Shown here: piece after piece, positions 28,180 through 39,041 of the stretch | Numbering within the stretch: the first letter of the stretch is position 1 | Layout of the letters: each line of letters begins with the position of its first letter | Source of the DNA: an uncultured Alphaproteobacteria bacterium | GTDB taxonomy: Bacteria > Pseudomonadota > Alphaproteobacteria > Sphingomonadales > Sphingomonadaceae | DNA: 64,000 nucleotides | Direction: 5' to 3' | Assembly (NCBI GenBank): GCA_903934325.1 | Contig: CAIZNH010000010.1 | Span: forward strand, 164,807-228,806 | The notes under the pieces: model-generated | What the model saw: only the letters and a program-made list of their open reading frames with translations | Told to the model about the DNA's origin: nothing | Database searches by the model: none | Made by a program: the position numbers and the translations under genes

Positions 28180-29027
28180 GGCATGCGCTCCACCCGTTCC
28201 CGGATTGCCCGCAGGCGGGCGCGCGCCTTGGGAATGGTCGGCCCGCCGCAATAGAGCAACGCGGGGTCGAAATCCGCGATCACCATCTGCTTCCATTCGC
28301 CTTGCATCAGGGGATGGCGCTGGCCCTCGGAATCCCCCGCGATCAGCAGCGCCGCGGGGCGATGCTTGATGACCCATTCGAGGCTGACGCGGTCGGCCTG
28401 CCCCAGCCCGTTGGCGGCAGCGTGGCTGGAGAAGCCTTCCTGCCCCAGCAATTCGGCAATCAGCGTCGCCTCGCCTGCGACGATCTCGTCCGGCTGCCAC
28501 AAAAGCGCGCTGACGGGCCGGAGGGTGTTTTGCGGGCGCTGACCGATGCTTGTAGCGAGCGCTTCACCCGCCGCCGCATGGCCGGTGAGGCGCGCCACTT
28601 CGCGCACCTGCGCCGCGCTCTCGGCAATGCTGGTGGGGCTGCCGAAGGTGGCGACGGTGAGGCCTGCGCGGGTGAGCGCAGACTTGGTCGGCTGCGGCAG
28701 ATAGACCGAGGCGAGGACGAGATCGGGCTGCAAGGCGATCACCTCCTCCGCCGTGCCGCCGGTGACGCCGTAGCGCGCGGCGACTTCCTGCGGGATCGAG
28801 CTCGATCCGGGATCGCGGCTGTAATGCGAAAGCGCGCGCACTTGCTCGGGCCCGGCTAGTTCCACCAGGATCGCATCGAGGCAGGGGTTGAGGCTGACGA
28901 TGGTGGGGTGCTTTGCCGGAACGCTATCGGCAGCAGCGGGCGCGCAGGCGGCAGCGAGCAGCGCCGCGCCCAGCCCCAGCCAGCCGCGCGCGCAGTGCCA
29001 TTTCGTGCTGGTCCGATCCCGCTCCAT
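28176..29027 (-). CDS. ABC transporter substrate-binding protein (BtuF/FhuD fold)
   Basis: 283 residues from ATG 29027; a longer frame to 29126 adds a leader of unlikely composition. The signal region GWLGLGAALLAAACAPAAA may be a lipobox (LAAAC) or a plain signal peptide. The periplasmic-binding helical-backbone fold is indicated by IVSLNPCLDAILVELAGPEQVRALS, VTGGTAEEVIALQPDLVLAS and WKQMVIADFDPALLYCGGPTIPKAR. The C-terminal helix RLRAIRERVERM is as in BtuF-like proteins. No TonB receptor and no cobalamin riboswitch lie next to it, so corrinoid uptake is the best guess from the family but is not shown. Confidence 0.85.
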   Translation of the reverse strand: MERDRTSTKWHCARGWLGLGAALLAAACAPAAADSVPAKHPTIVSLNPCLDAILVELAGPEQVRALSHYSRDPGSSSIPQEVAARYGVTGGTAEEVIALQPDLVLASVYLPQPTKSALTRAGLTVATFGSPTSIAESAAQVREVARLTGHAAAGEALATSIGQRPQNTLRPVSALLWQPDEIVAGEATLIAELLGQEGFSSHAAANGLGQADRVSLEWVIKHRPAALLIAGDSEGQRHPLMQGEWKQMVIADFDPALLYCGGPTIPKARARLRAIRERVERMP

Positions 29028-29175
29028 CTGCCCCGCCAGCGATAGGGCGGGCGGTGCGCCCACGCAAGGTGTGCCCCCGGTTTGACATCTATCTGCCCGC
29101 CTGTCCGGTTTCGGGACGCGAGGCAAGCCAGCGCTCGCGGGCGGGTTTCGCGCGCGCTAGGGCAGGCCTCAGATC

Positions 29176-30282
29176 ATGGCCCGCGCCCGCAAACCCAACG
29201 CGATCTTCGCCTCTCTCGCCGCCGCTTTCGGTGCGGGGAGCGTGTGGCGCAAGCGGCTGGCAGTGCTGGCCGCCGCGATTGCCGTCCCCGCGCTGGCCGC
29301 CCCCGGCAATCTTCTGGCCCTGCCCGGCCCTGCGATCGAGCCGAGCGCCGCGCTCGCCACCCGTCAGGCCGCCGAAGCCGCCCTGCCCTTCGAGCGCCCC
29401 GGCATGAGCTTTCCCGGCTCGGCCTATTTCTACATGGCTGATCCCGCCGGCACCGCGCTGGTCGCCCTGCCGACCGACGATCCGCTGCGTATGGGCGCGG
29501 AAGACGGGCGCGAGCTGGGCGCGCTGATCGATGTCGGCGCTCCGGCCAAGCCGTTCTTTGCCGCCGGCGTCGGCCTCAGCCACGCCCGCGCGCAGGAGTG
29601 CCTCGCCCAGGCCGTGTGGTACGAGGCCGCCAGCGAGAGCGAGGCCGGCCAGCGCGCCGTCGCGCAGGTGGTGCTGAACCGCGTGGCGCACCCCTCGTGG
29701 CCGTCTAGCGTGTGCGGGGTCGTCTATCAGGGCTCGGAGCGCAAGACCGGCTGCCAGTTCACCTTCACCTGCGACGGCAGCCTTGCCCGCCGTCCGGGCG
29801 GCGCAAGCTGGGCGCGGGCGCAGCGTATCGCGGCGGAAGCGCTCTCGGGAAGCGTCTATGCGCCCGTCGGCCTTGCGACCCATTACCACACGCTCTGGGT
29901 CAATCCCTATTGGGCGGGCACGCTCGACCATCTCGGCACGATCGGCGCGCACCGCTTTTACCGGCTGCGCGGCAATGCGGGCGAGAAGAGCGCCTTCAAT
30001 TCGGCCTATGCCGGGCTGGAAAGCGGCCCGCTGGCGCGGGTGACCAACGCGGCATCGAGCCTGCCCGATGCGGGCGCGGCCCGTCCGGCGATCAGCTATG
30101 ATATTGCTCCGGCGCAGGCTGGAACGCCGGCTGCGCCTGTGGCACCCGCCGGCGCCGCTCCCGGCACGCCCGCCTATAGCGGCACGGGCGCGGTGAAGGC
30201 GGAATATGCGCGTGCTGGCCAGTGGAAGGCGCGTCCAGCCGATACCGCCGCCGCCCCTGCTGCGGCCACTCCCGGACAGTAA
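29176..30282 (+). CDS. SleB/CwlJ-type cell wall hydrolase (Hydrolase_2 domain)
   Basis: 368 residues. The N-terminus has a basic start and a hydrophobic anchor LAVLAAAIAVPALAAPG at about 27-43. The Hydrolase_2 domain (about 135-275) shows ECLAQAVWYEAASESEAGQRAVAQVVLNR with the catalytic glutamate in WYEA, then CGVVYQGSERKTGCQFTFTCDG and GLATHYHTLWVNPYW. It is expected to hydrolyse peptidoglycan glycan strands, as SleB does. The C-terminal 90 residues are Ala/Pro-rich and low complexity. Divergent from the binding-protein gene. Confidence 0.88.
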   Translation: MARARKPNAIFASLAAAFGAGSVWRKRLAVLAAAIAVPALAAPGNLLALPGPAIEPSAALATRQAAEAALPFERPGMSFPGSAYFYMADPAGTALVALPTDDPLRMGAEDGRELGALIDVGAPAKPFFAAGVGLSHARAQECLAQAVWYEAASESEAGQRAVAQVVLNRVAHPSWPSSVCGVVYQGSERKTGCQFTFTCDGSLARRPGGASWARAQRIAAEALSGSVYAPVGLATHYHTLWVNPYWAGTLDHLGTIGAHRFYRLRGNAGEKSAFNSAYAGLESGPLARVTNAASSLPDAGAARPAISYDIAPAQAGTPAAPVAPAGAAPGTPAYSGTGAVKAEYARAGQWKARPADTAAAPAAATPGQ

Positions 30283-30407
30283 TCTCCGCCTCTCCTTGCC
30301 CGTATGACAGGGTTAAGACCGCCGAAACCCTGTTTCGGCACCAAGGCTTCAGGCGCTTGCCGTTAGGGCGGTTCATCCGATCCCCGCTAACAGGACGCAC
30401 GCCCCCT

Positions 30408-30743
30408 ATGTCGATCCGCCTCGCCCCCGCCTTCGATCCCGCCCGCACCGCCGGTCGCCATGCGGCAGGGCGCGGGCTGGTGACGCGCGTGCGGGTGCTG
30501 GCGGCCAATGATGATGGCGCTGAGGATGAGGCCCCGGTTCCGGGTGCCTTCGATCCGGTGCTGGTCGAGGCACTGCGCCACTTCGCGCGCCACGGGCTCG
30601 ATGCCGCGCGCGTCGCCCATGCCGAGGCGGTTCATGCCGCTGGCGAAGGCAATGATCCGGCCACGGAGCGCTGGATCGCGATCACCGGAATGTTCGATCG
30701 CCGCCTTGCCGCAGCGGCAAAGCGCGATCTGATCCCGGCGTGA
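30408..30743 (+). CDS. Hypothetical protein
   Basis: 111 residues from ATG 30408 with AGGACGC upstream. No signal peptide or membrane segment. A basic N-terminal part (TAGRHAAGRGLVTRVRVLAAN) precedes a helical region with VLVEALRHFARHGLDAARVAHAEAV and RWIAITGMFDRRLAAAAKRDL. I recognise no named family; similar short proteins in sphingomonads are likely. Between this gene and mdh lie 248 bases with no gene I can support. Confidence 0.6.
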   Translation: MSIRLAPAFDPARTAGRHAAGRGLVTRVRVLAANDDGAEDEAPVPGAFDPVLVEALRHFARHGLDAARVAHAEAVHAAGEGNDPATERWIAITGMFDRRLAAAAKRDLIPA

Positions 30744-30889
30744 CAGGCCTCACGCCGCTTACGCGCTTTCCCTGAGGCCTTGGGCGCAGCACCTTAATGC
30801 AACTGCGAACTGTTTGCAAAGATAGTTGGCCAAAGCGGGTTTTTGATGGTTGCAATCGGCCTTTGAGCGGCCTACCGCCCGTCTCGTAA

Positions 30890-31954
<1,065 letters not shown>

Positions 31955-32016
31955 TTTCAACCCCGTCAACCCGGCACCAAGGAAACTTGGGGCCGGGGCC
32001 CCATGGCGGCCCGAGG

Positions 32017-32034
32017 TGCCAGCTTCTGCTGGCA
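32017..32034. repeat. Short hairpin between mdh and sucD
   Basis: TGCCAGC-TTCT-GCTGGCA pairs perfectly over seven bases with a TTCT loop. It lies 23 bases before the sucD start. The CCAGC-TTCT-GCTGG motif is a common kind of dispersed intergenic palindrome and may modulate mRNA decay between the two cistrons. Confidence 0.6.
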
Positions 32035-32056
32035 TGACGAACAAGGAAGAACACGA

Positions 32057-32947
32057 ATGTCCATCCTCGTAAACAAAGACACCAAGGTCATCACGCAAGG
32101 AATGACCGGCAACACCGGCACCTTCCACACCCAGGCCGCGCTCGATTACGGGACGCAGATGGTTGGCGGCGTGACCCCCGGCAAGGGCGGCACCACCCAT
32201 ATCGGCCTGCCGCAGTTCGACACCGTGCGCGAAGCCAAGGCTGCGACCGGCGCGACCGCTTCGTGCATCTACGTCCCGCCGCCGTTCGCCGCTGACGCGA
32301 TCTGCGAAGCGATCGATGCCGAGATCGAGCTGATCATCTGCATCACCGAAGGCATTCCGGTGCTCGACATGGTCCGCGCCAAGCGTGCGCTGCAGGGCTC
32401 CAAGTCGCGCCTCATCGGCCCCAACTGCCCCGGCGTGCTGACCCCGAATGAATGCAAGATCGGCATCATGCCGGCCAACATCTTCAAGAAGGGCTCTGTC
32501 GGCATCGTCAGCCGCTCGGGCACGCTCACCTATGAAGCCGTGCACCAGACCACCATGGCGGGCCTCGGCCAGACCACCGCGGTCGGCATCGGCGGCGATC
32601 CGGTCAACGGCACCAACTTCATCGACGTGCTCGACCTGTTCCTCGACGATCCGGAAACCGAGAGCATCATCATGATCGGCGAAATCGGCGGTTCGGCTGA
32701 AGAAGAAGCCGCCGCCTTCATCAAGGCCGAGCGCGCCAAGGGCCGTTCGAAGCCGATGGTCGGCTTCATCGCCGGGCGCACCGCGCCTCCGGGCCGCCGC
32801 ATGGGCCACGCTGGCGCCATCGTCAGCGGTGGTCAGGGCGGCGCCGAGGACAAGATCGCGGCGATGGAAGATGCGGGCATCCGCGTCAGCCCCTCGCCCT
32901 CGCTGCTCGGCGAAACGCTGGCCGCGATGCTGAAAGAAAACGCCTGA
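32057..32947 (+). CDS. sucD: Succinyl-CoA synthetase, alpha subunit
   Basis: 296 residues. AAGGAAG sits nine bases before ATG 32057. [11 protein letters not shown] near the start binds the CoA-related phosphate, and the phosphorylated His251 is in [19 protein letters not shown] and [10 protein letters not shown] are also typical. Makes succinate and a nucleoside triphosphate with the beta subunit SucC, but sucC is not in the window, so it must lie elsewhere. Cytoplasmic. sucA follows after 78 bases. Confidence 0.98.
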   Translation: MSILVNKDTKVITQGMTGNTGTFHTQAALDYGTQMVGGVTPGKGGTTHIGLPQFDTVREAKAATGATASCIYVPPPFAADAICEAIDAEIELIICITEGIPVLDMVRAKRALQGSKSRLIGPNCPGVLTPNECKIGIMPANIFKKGSVGIVSRSGTLTYEAVHQTTMAGLGQTTAVGIGGDPVNGTNFIDVLDLFLDDPETESIIMIGEIGGSAEEEAAAFIKAERAKGRSKPMVGFIAGRTAPPGRRMGHAGAIVSGGQGGAEDKIAAMEDAGIRVSPSPSLLGETLAAMLKENA

Positions 32948-33025
32948 TCTGACGACTAACGGCCCCTCGCACGCGTGACGCGAGGGGCCATGAATTCCCC
33001 CTTTCTCCTCCCCAGGAGTCCCGAC

Positions 33026-35821
33026 ATGGGCAACGAACAGCAGAACTTCATCCCGGCCTTCAGCGATCAGGAAGGCCCGCAGCCCGGCCCTTCGTGGGCG
33101 AAGCGCGGCTGGCTCGATACGCTGGCGGACAGCGGCGCGGATCTCACCGCGGCGATGGACCCGACCGAGATGAAGATCGCGCTCGCCAAGGCGGCCAAGG
33201 ATGCCGGCAAGGCGGCTGATCCGCAGGCTATCGAAAAGGCGGCCAAGCTCTCGATCGCGGCGATGACGCTGGTGCGGCTCTATCGTGTGCGCGGCCACAT
33301 GGCGGCAGACCTCGATCCGCTCGGCCTCAGCAACCGCGAAGGCCCGGCTGATCTCACGCTCGAATGGCACGGCCTTGCGGGCAAGGAGAACGAGGAAGTC
33401 TATGTCGGCGGCGTGCTCGGCATGGAATGGACCACGGTCGGCAAGCTCCACCAGCGCCTGCGCGAAGTGTACTGCGGCAAGGTCGGCCTTGAATACATGC
33501 ACATCGCCGACACCGAGGAACGCCGCTTCCTGCAGGACAAGTTCGAAAAGCCCGGCGAGACGATCCAGTTCACCCCCGAAGGCAAGAAGGCGATCCTCGC
33601 CGCCGTGCTGCGCGGGGAAGGCTACGAGGAATTCCTCGCCAAGAAATATGTCGGCACCAAGCGCTTCGGGCTTGATGGCGGCGAATCCATGATCCCGGCG
33701 CTGGAAGCCGTGATCAAGCACGGCGGCAGCGCGGGCGTGCGCGAGATCATCTACGGCATGGCCCACCGCGGCCGGTTGAACGTGCTCGCCAACGTGATGG
33801 CCAAGCCCTACCGCGTGATCTTCCACGAATTCTCCGGCGGCAGCGCCAGCCCCGATGATGTCGGCGGTTCGGGCGATGTGAAGTATCACCTTGGCACCTC
33901 GACCGACCGCGAGTTCGACGGGATTTCGGTGCACATGAGCCTCGTGCCCAACCCCTCGCACCTCGAAGCGGTGAACCCGGTGGTGCTCGGCAAGGTGCGC
34001 GCGCAGCAGGCGATCCGCGACGATCTGAAGAAGAAGGATCAGGTGCTCCCCGTCCTCATCCATGGCGATGCCGCCTTTGCGGGCCAGGGCGTGGTGTGGG
34101 AAAGCCTCTCGCTCTCCGGCGTGCCGGGTTACGACACCGGCGGCTGCGTCCACTTCATCATCAACAACCAGATCGGCTTCACCACCTCGCCGAAATTCGC
34201 GCGTTCCTCGCCCTATCCCTCGGATGTGGCCAAGGGCGTGATGGCGCCGATCCTGCATGTGAACGGCGATGATCCCGAAGCGGTGACCTTCGCCTGCAAG
34301 CTCGCGGTCGAATATCGCCAGACCTTCCACCGCGATGTCGTGATCGACATGTGGTGCTACCGCCGCTTCGGCCACAACGAGGGCGACGAGCCCAAGTTCA
34401 CCCAGCCGCTGATGTACGACAAGATCCGCGCCCACCCCAAGGTCAGCGTCTCCTACGAAGCGCGGCTGGTGCGTGAGGGCGTGGTTCCGGCTGGCACGCG
34501 CGAGCAGATCGCCGCCGATTTCGTGGCTCTGCTTGAAGACGAGTTCGAGGCGGGCAAGAACTACAAGGCCAACGAGGCCGACTGGTTCGGCGGCCGCTGG
34601 AGCGGGCTCAACAAGCCGGCGGACCCGGAAACCGCGCGCCGCTCGGTCGAAACCGCGATCGAGCCCAAGACGCTGGACTCGCTCGGCCGCGTGCTGACCG
34701 AAGTCCCTGCCGATCTCGAAATCCACAAGACATTGGACCGAGTGCTCGCCGCCAAGCGCGAAATGTTCAGCTCGGGCGAAGGCTTCGACTGGGCGACCGC
34801 CGAGGCGCTGGCTTTCGGCAGCCTCGTGATGGAAGGCTACGGGGTGCGCCTCTCGGGGCAGGACTCCGGGCGCGGCACCTTCAGCCAGCGCCACGCCGTG
34901 TGGGTCGACCAGAAGAGCGAGCGCAAGTTCGTTCCGCTCTCCACGCTCCCGCATGGCAAGTTCGAAGTGCACGATTCCACTCTGTCGGAATATGGCGTGC
35001 TCGGCTTCGAATATGGTTTTGCCATGGCCGATCCGCGCAGCCTCGTGCTGTGGGAAGGCCAGTTCGGCGACTTCGCCAACGGCGCCCAGATCATGATCGA
35101 CCAGTTCGTGGCGAGCGGCGAGAGCAAGTGGCTGCGCGCCAACGGCCTCGTGATGCTGCTGCCGCACGGCTATGAAGGCCAGGGCCCCGAGCACTCCTCG
35201 GCGCGCCTCGAACGCTTCCTCCAGCTGTGCGCCGACGACAATATGTGCGTGTGCAACATCACCTCGCCGGCGAACTACTTCCACGTGCTGCGCCGCCAGA
35301 TGCTGCGGAGCTTCCGCAAGCCGCTCGTCATCATGAGCCCCAAGTCGCTGCTGCGCCACCCGATGGCCAAGAGCGCCAAGGCCGATTTCCTCGGCGAAAA
35401 GCAGTTCCGCCGCATCCTCTCGGATACGAAGGACATTGCCGACGACAAGGTGCGCCGTCTGGTGCTGTGCTCGGGCAAGGTCGCCTATGACCTGATCGAA
35501 GCGCGCGATGCGGCGGGCAAGGAAGATGTCTCGATCGTCCGGATCGAGCAGCTCTTCCCCTTCCCCGGCGATCCGCTGGCGATCCGCCTCAAGCGCATGA
35601 CAAACCTCAAGGAGGTGGTCTGGTGTCAGGAAGAGCCGCGCAACAATGGCGCGTGGTTCTTCGTGAACGAGCGGATCGAGGAATCGCTCACCGCAGCCGG
35701 CCACGCAGGCATGCGCCCGGTCTATGCCGGCCGTGATGCCGCCGCCTCCCCCGCGACCGGTCTCGCCAGCCGCCACAAGGCCCAGCAGGAAGCGCTCGTC
35801 GCTGCCGCGCTGGGGCTGTAA
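33026..35821 (+). CDS. sucA: 2-oxoglutarate dehydrogenase E1 component
   Basis: 931 residues from ATG 33026, with AGGAG seven bases upstream. It decarboxylates 2-oxoglutarate and transfers the succinyl group to the lipoyl arm of SucB. Thiamine-diphosphate fold signatures: YGMAHRGRLNVL, SLVPNPSHLEAVNPVV, HGDAAFAGQG, INNQIGFTTSP and WCYRRFGHNEGDEP. The C-terminal transketolase domain has GQDSGRGTFSQRHA and LLPHGYEGQGPEHSS. The last residues (RHKAQQEALVAAAL) match E1 C-termini. It is followed by sucB after 52 bases. Confidence 0.98.
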   Translation: MGNEQQNFIPAFSDQEGPQPGPSWAKRGWLDTLADSGADLTAAMDPTEMKIALAKAAKDAGKAADPQAIEKAAKLSIAAMTLVRLYRVRGHMAADLDPLGLSNREGPADLTLEWHGLAGKENEEVYVGGVLGMEWTTVGKLHQRLREVYCGKVGLEYMHIADTEERRFLQDKFEKPGETIQFTPEGKKAILAAVLRGEGYEEFLAKKYVGTKRFGLDGGESMIPALEAVIKHGGSAGVREIIYGMAHRGRLNVLANVMAKPYRVIFHEFSGGSASPDDVGGSGDVKYHLGTSTDREFDGISVHMSLVPNPSHLEAVNPVVLGKVRAQQAIRDDLKKKDQVLPVLIHGDAAFAGQGVVWESLSLSGVPGYDTGGCVHFIINNQIGFTTSPKFARSSPYPSDVAKGVMAPILHVNGDDPEAVTFACKLAVEYRQTFHRDVVIDMWCYRRFGHNEGDEPKFTQPLMYDKIRAHPKVSVSYEARLVREGVVPAGTREQIAADFVALLEDEFEAGKNYKANEADWFGGRWSGLNKPADPETARRSVETAIEPKTLDSLGRVLTEVPADLEIHKTLDRVLAAKREMFSSGEGFDWATAEALAFGSLVMEGYGVRLSGQDSGRGTFSQRHAVWVDQKSERKFVPLSTLPHGKFEVHDSTLSEYGVLGFEYGFAMADPRSLVLWEGQFGDFANGAQIMIDQFVASGESKWLRANGLVMLLPHGYEGQGPEHSSARLERFLQLCADDNMCVCNITSPANYFHVLRRQMLRSFRKPLVIMSPKSLLRHPMAKSAKADFLGEKQFRRILSDTKDIADDKVRRLVLCSGKVAYDLIEARDAAGKEDVSIVRIEQLFPFPGDPLAIRLKRMTNLKEVVWCQEEPRNNGAWFFVNERIEESLTAAGHAGMRPVYAGRDAAASPATGLASRHKAQQEALVAAALGL

Positions 35822-35873
35822 CGGCCCGCCACACTTCACACGAGATTAAAGCAAGTTTCAGGAACCCATTAAA

Positions 35874-37106
<1,233 letters not shown>

Positions 37107-37120
37107 GGAACCGATGCGCC

Positions 37121-37591
37121 ATGCTCGTCCGGTTGCGCACCAGTCTGCAGATCGCCCTCACAAAGGTGCGGGCTGTGTGGCTGCGCGGGATCTGGGGCAT
37201 GGACATCGGCGCGGATGTGCGGATTTCGGGGAAGGCCTTTCTCGACTTCACCAATCCGGCCGGACTGCATATCGGCGATGCGACGATGATCGCGCCGGGA
37301 GCCCGCATCCTGACCCACGATTTCGTCGGCGGCTATCACCGCGATACGCATATCGGGGCGCGCTGCTTTGTCGGGGCCAATGCGATCGTCCTGCCGGGGG
37401 TGAGCATCGGGGACCAGTGCATCATTGCCGCGGGCGCGGTGGTGACCGAGGATGTTCCCAAGGGCTCGCTCGTCGCCGGAAATCCGGCCCGGATCATCCG
37501 CTCAGGGATAACCACCACACGTCACGGACGTACACTCGCATCCACCTTCGAGGCCGTCCGCACCGAGATTGCCCATCGCCAGAATGTTTAG
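37121..37591 (+). CDS. Left-handed beta-helix acyltransferase, inserted between sucB and lpdA
   Basis: 156 residues from ATG 37121, 14 bases after sucB. Hexapeptide repeats are visible: ADVRISGKAFLD, GLHIGDATMIAPGARILTHD, IGARCFVGANAIVLPGVSIGDQCIIAAGAVVTEDVP. A catalytic-type His lies in ILTHDF, and VVAGNPARIIR, written here as LVAGNPARIIR, closes the coil. This is the Maa/CysE-like transferase group; likely uses acetyl-CoA. The substrate is unknown. The protein has no obvious role in the 2-oxoglutarate dehydrogenase complex that surrounds it. Confidence 0.85.
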   Translation: MLVRLRTSLQIALTKVRAVWLRGIWGMDIGADVRISGKAFLDFTNPAGLHIGDATMIAPGARILTHDFVGGYHRDTHIGARCFVGANAIVLPGVSIGDQCIIAAGAVVTEDVPKGSLVAGNPARIIRSGITTTRHGRTLASTFEAVRTEIAHRQNV

Positions 37592-37630
37592 CGTCACCAT
37601 AAAGACGCAGGAAGAAACAGGATCACCCCA

Positions 37631-39037
37631 ATGGCTGACCATAATTACGATTACGACGTCCTGATCATCGGTGCCGGGCCCGGCGGCTATGTCGCGGCGA
37701 TCCGTGCCGCGCAGCTTGGCCTCAAGACCGCTTGTGTGGAATCGCGCGAGACGCTGGGCGGCACCTGCCTCAATGTCGGCTGCATTCCCTCCAAGGCGCT
37801 GCTGCACGGCTCGGAACTGTTCGAGGAAGCCGCGGGCGGCCACTTCGCCACCTGGGGCATCACCGCTACCCCGACTTTGGACCTCGGTAAGATGATGGCC
37901 GAAAAGACCAAGGCCGTGGGCGAGCTGACGGGGGGAATCGAATTCCTGTTCAAGAAGAACAAGGTCACCTGGCTCAAGGGCCATGCCGCCTTTGAAGACG
38001 CGCACACCGTGAACGTCGCGGGCGAAAAGGTCACCGCCAAGGACATCGTCATCGCCACCGGCTCCAGCGTGACGCCGCTGCCGGGTGTTGCGGTCGACAA
38101 CGCAGGCAAGCGCATCGTCGATTCCACCGGCGCGCTCGATCTTGATGAAGTGCCCGAACACCTCGTGGTGATCGGCGGCGGCGTGATCGGCCTCGAACTG
38201 GGCAGCGTGTGGCGGCGTCTCGGCGCCAAGGTCACCGTGGTGGAATTCCTCGACCAGCTGCTTCCCGGCATGGACGGCGAAGTGCGCAAGGAAGCGCAGA
38301 AGATCTTCAAGAAGCAGGGCATGGACATGATGCTCGGCCACAAGGTCACCTGCGCAAGCGTCAAGGGCAAGACCGTTACCCTCACCGTCGAACCGGCGGC
38401 GGGCGGCGAGGCCAAGACTGTCACCGCCAGCCACGTGCTGGTCGCGATCGGCCGCCGCGCCAACACCGATGGCCTCGCGCTCGACAAGGCAGGGCTTGCC
38501 GTCAACAATCGCGGGCAGATCGATATCGATCATGACTTCCGCACCAGTGCCCCCGGCATCTGGGCGATCGGTGACGTCGTGCCCGGCCCGATGCTCGCCC
38601 ACAAGGCCGAGGATGAGGGCATCGCGGTCGCCGAGAACATCGCCGGCCTTACCGGCATAGTGAACCATGATGTCATCCCCAGCGTCGTCTACACCGCGCC
38701 GGAAATCGCGGGCGTGGGCATCACCGAGGAGCAAGCCAAGGAGAAGGGCCTCGCCGTCAAGGTCGGCAAGTTCCCCATGATGGCCAACTCCCGCGCCAAG
38801 GCCAACCGCGACACTGACGGCTTCGTCAAGGTGATCGCGGACGCCGCAACCGACCGCGTGGTGGGCGTGTGGATGATCAACTCGCTGGCTGGCACGATGA
38901 TCGCCCAGGCCGCGCAGGCGATGGAATTCGGCGCGACCTCCGAGGATATCGCCTACACCTGCCACGCGCACCCGACCCACGCCGAAGCCTTCAAGGAAGC
39001 GGCGATGGCGGTAACGGGCAAGCCGATCCACATGTGA
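37631..39037 (+). CDS. lpdA: Dihydrolipoyl dehydrogenase (E3)
   Basis: 468 residues. FAD-binding GAGPGG is at 14-19, and the redox-active disulfide is Cys46/Cys51 in GGTCLNVGCIPSK. The NAD-binding fold has VIGGGVIGLELGSVWRRLG. The FAD-site WAIGDVVPGPMLAHKAEDEG follows. The His-Glu dyad for proton transfer is in CHAHPTHAEAFKEAA. It reoxidises the dihydrolipoyl groups of SucB with NAD+. AGGAAGAAACAGGAT lies upstream. Last gene of the mdh-suc block. Confidence 0.98.
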   Translation: MADHNYDYDVLIIGAGPGGYVAAIRAAQLGLKTACVESRETLGGTCLNVGCIPSKALLHGSELFEEAAGGHFATWGITATPTLDLGKMMAEKTKAVGELTGGIEFLFKKNKVTWLKGHAAFEDAHTVNVAGEKVTAKDIVIATGSSVTPLPGVAVDNAGKRIVDSTGALDLDEVPEHLVVIGGGVIGLELGSVWRRLGAKVTVVEFLDQLLPGMDGEVRKEAQKIFKKQGMDMMLGHKVTCASVKGKTVTLTVEPAAGGEAKTVTASHVLVAIGRRANTDGLALDKAGLAVNNRGQIDIDHDFRTSAPGIWAIGDVVPGPMLAHKAEDEGIAVAENIAGLTGIVNHDVIPSVVYTAPEIAGVGITEEQAKEKGLAVKVGKFPMMANSRAKANRDTDGFVKVIADAATDRVVGVWMINSLAGTMIAQAAQAMEFGATSEDIAYTCHAHPTHAEAFKEAAMAVTGKPIHM

Positions 39038-39041
39038 TCGG

